From the NCBI RefSeq assembly GCF_002811765.1, contig NZ_NPDR01000003.1, positions 248,001 through 312,000 of the forward strand: DNA of 64,000 bases. Reading direction: 5' to 3'. Each line of letters starts with the position of its first letter. The stretch's first letter is position 1. A model generated the notes under the pieces. It was not told the origin of the DNA, did no database searches, and was given only the letters and a program-made list of their open reading frames with translations. This stretch comes from Leptospira saintgironsiae. Lineage in GTDB: Bacteria > Spirochaetota > Leptospiria > Leptospirales > Leptospiraceae. Below are positions 63,220 to 64,000 of this stretch, piece by piece. The position numbers and the translations under genes were made by a program.

Positions 63220-64000
63220 TTAGAGCCTAATCCACCAAAAAATCTGCACAGTGGTCTTATCCTTAGTCTTTTCTAAACCGAAAAGACCGTATAAAAATTG
63301 ATAAGATGTTTTCTCCGGAGTGGAACTGTATTCCACGAGCAATGGCACATGGATATGCAGTTCTTCTTCGTTCCATCTCTGGGTATAAAGTCTCATCAAA
63401 AAAGAGAGTCTTTTTTCTCCATTGGATAATTTTTGATACTCAATAATGGACCAGACCGGATCCCAGATCCTTTCCACAAGTTCGGATTTTATAGGAAATA
63501 AAGAAAGAATATTCCAAGACAGGTTACCTTCTCTGTCCTCATGCCAACGGAATATCGGCCAGAGTTTATAGTAATTTTCTTCTCTTCCCCACTGAACGTA
63601 AGTCCTGTTTGTTCTCCACCAAAATGGGATAAAATAAGTTTCAGAAGATTTAAGATGATAACTATCAGTGCTTAAGCGGAAATAGAATGGAGTGAAAAAT
63701 CTAGTCTCCTTATAAGCGAATCTGTAATAACCGTAAAAAGGAAATAAGATTAACTTTCTGTAATCCTCGTCGTCGTTCTGGCCATATTGAAAAAGGAAAA
63801 ATAGAATATTCAGATCTTTTTCATGAGTTCTTTTATCATACCCATACGAAAATAAGGACCCGAAAATAGGAAACCAAAGAAAAGCCCTGGCCTTCATATT
63901 CCCAAATTCGGAATCTTTGGCAAGATATAATGGCCAAAACATTTTGTAAGTAAAAGGTTCTCTTTTATCTTCGTTGATACTTCCCCATTGTATAAATGGC
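63220..64000 (-). CDS. Aromatic repeat protein of unknown role (5' end beyond the window)
   Basis: The frame stays open to the window edge; the ATG at 63942 is internal, since 19 further in-frame codons precede it with no stop. About 259 residues are visible. They repeat a Trp/Phe-Pro-Leu/Phe unit roughly every 20-30 residues ([73 protein letters not shown]). The alternation of aromatic strands with charged turns suggests a beta-barrel or beta-helix envelope protein. It is five bases ahead of mlaE, which hints at a role in lipid traffic (inference). Confidence 0.62.
   Translation of the reverse strand, partial: PFIQWGSINEDKREPFTYKMFWPLYLAKDSEFGNMKARAFLWFPIFGSLFSYGYDKRTHEKDLNILFFLFQYGQNDDEDYRKLILFPFYGYYRFAYKETRFFTPFYFRLSTDSYHLKSSETYFIPFWWRTNRTYVQWGREENYYKLWPIFRWHEDREGNLSWNILSLFPIKSELVERIWDPVWSIIEYQKLSNGEKRLSFLMRLYTQRWNEEELHIHVPLLVEYSSTPEKTSYQFLYGLFGLEKTKDKTTVQIFWWIRL

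Overview
The window looks like a chromosomal segment of a spirochaete of the genus Leptospira. The genus call is an inference from gene content. It rests on tandem short FlaB-type flagellins, a FliG paralogue, at least eight lipoproteins with spirochaete-like lipoboxes, a standalone gatA-hisF pair, a non-classical SdhA/SdhB/cytochrome b558 set, and moderate-to-low GC. The species cannot be told from this stretch. I see no rRNA, CRISPR array, prophage, insertion sequence or plasmid-type gene. Gene density is high and many neighbours overlap by 4 bases, so most genes sit in short operons.

Layout. 1-2.3 kb: the tail of gatC, then gatA and hisF. 2.3-3.9 kb: a GC-rich intergenic patch, a lipase-like lipoprotein and a perfect 22-bp palindrome. 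3.9-7.8 kb (minus): an rRNA/tRNA 2'-O-methyltransferase, cysS, a catalytically dead-looking acetylxylan-esterase-like protein and folD. 7.9-14.7 kb: asnS and a repeat protein (plus) face an LPP20-like secreted protein, a DinG-type helicase and an SNF transporter (minus). 14.8-22.1 kb: clpB, a two-domain XRE regulator, a SurA-like lipoprotein, two unknown proteins, a STAS protein and a dolichol-kinase-like membrane protein. 22.2-27.0 kb (minus): the chain eno-ftsB-clpP-unknown-yheT-DUF4416-lipoprotein. 27.2-32.2 kb (plus): unknown proteins, a small lipoprotein, lepA and a PLP enzyme. 32.2-35.6 kb (minus): sdhC-sdhA-sdhB. 35.8-39.4 kb: aldo/keto reductase, DUF309 and alpha/beta hydrolase genes, then two small proteins. 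39.8-44.8 kb: serA-like, lipoprotein, lysS, DUF218, tRNA-Leu and pgsA-like. 44.9-49.4 kb: tRNA-Asp, then pdhA-pdhB-pdhC-fliG (minus). 49.8-52.0 kb: two flaB genes with heavily structured leaders. 52.2-53.1 kb: an arsR/AHSA1 pair under a nested palindromic operator. 53.2-60.8 kb: envelope proteins, including a FlgT-like lipoprotein, a NamZ/DUF1343 hydrolase, an M48 protease and DUF2157/GDYXXLXY. 60.8-64 kb (minus): an Mla-type lipid transport operon (mlaE-mlaF-mlaD) led by an unknown aromatic repeat protein that runs off the window.

How they work together. Much of the window is core housekeeping: translation (GatA, CysS, AsnS, LysS, LepA, two tRNAs), central carbon and energy metabolism (enolase, PDH E1/E2, SDH, FolD, SerA) and protein quality control (ClpB, ClpP, M48, SurA-like). 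The rest is a spirochaete envelope and motility layer. The most unusual items are the Ser/His-less esterase homologue, the FliG paralogue lacking torque-helix acidic residues, the DinG-family helicase missing one Fe-S cysteine, the hairpin-rich flaB leaders, the arsR operator with no visible ribosome binding site, and the dispersed palindromes. I did not find a clear new defence or mobile system.
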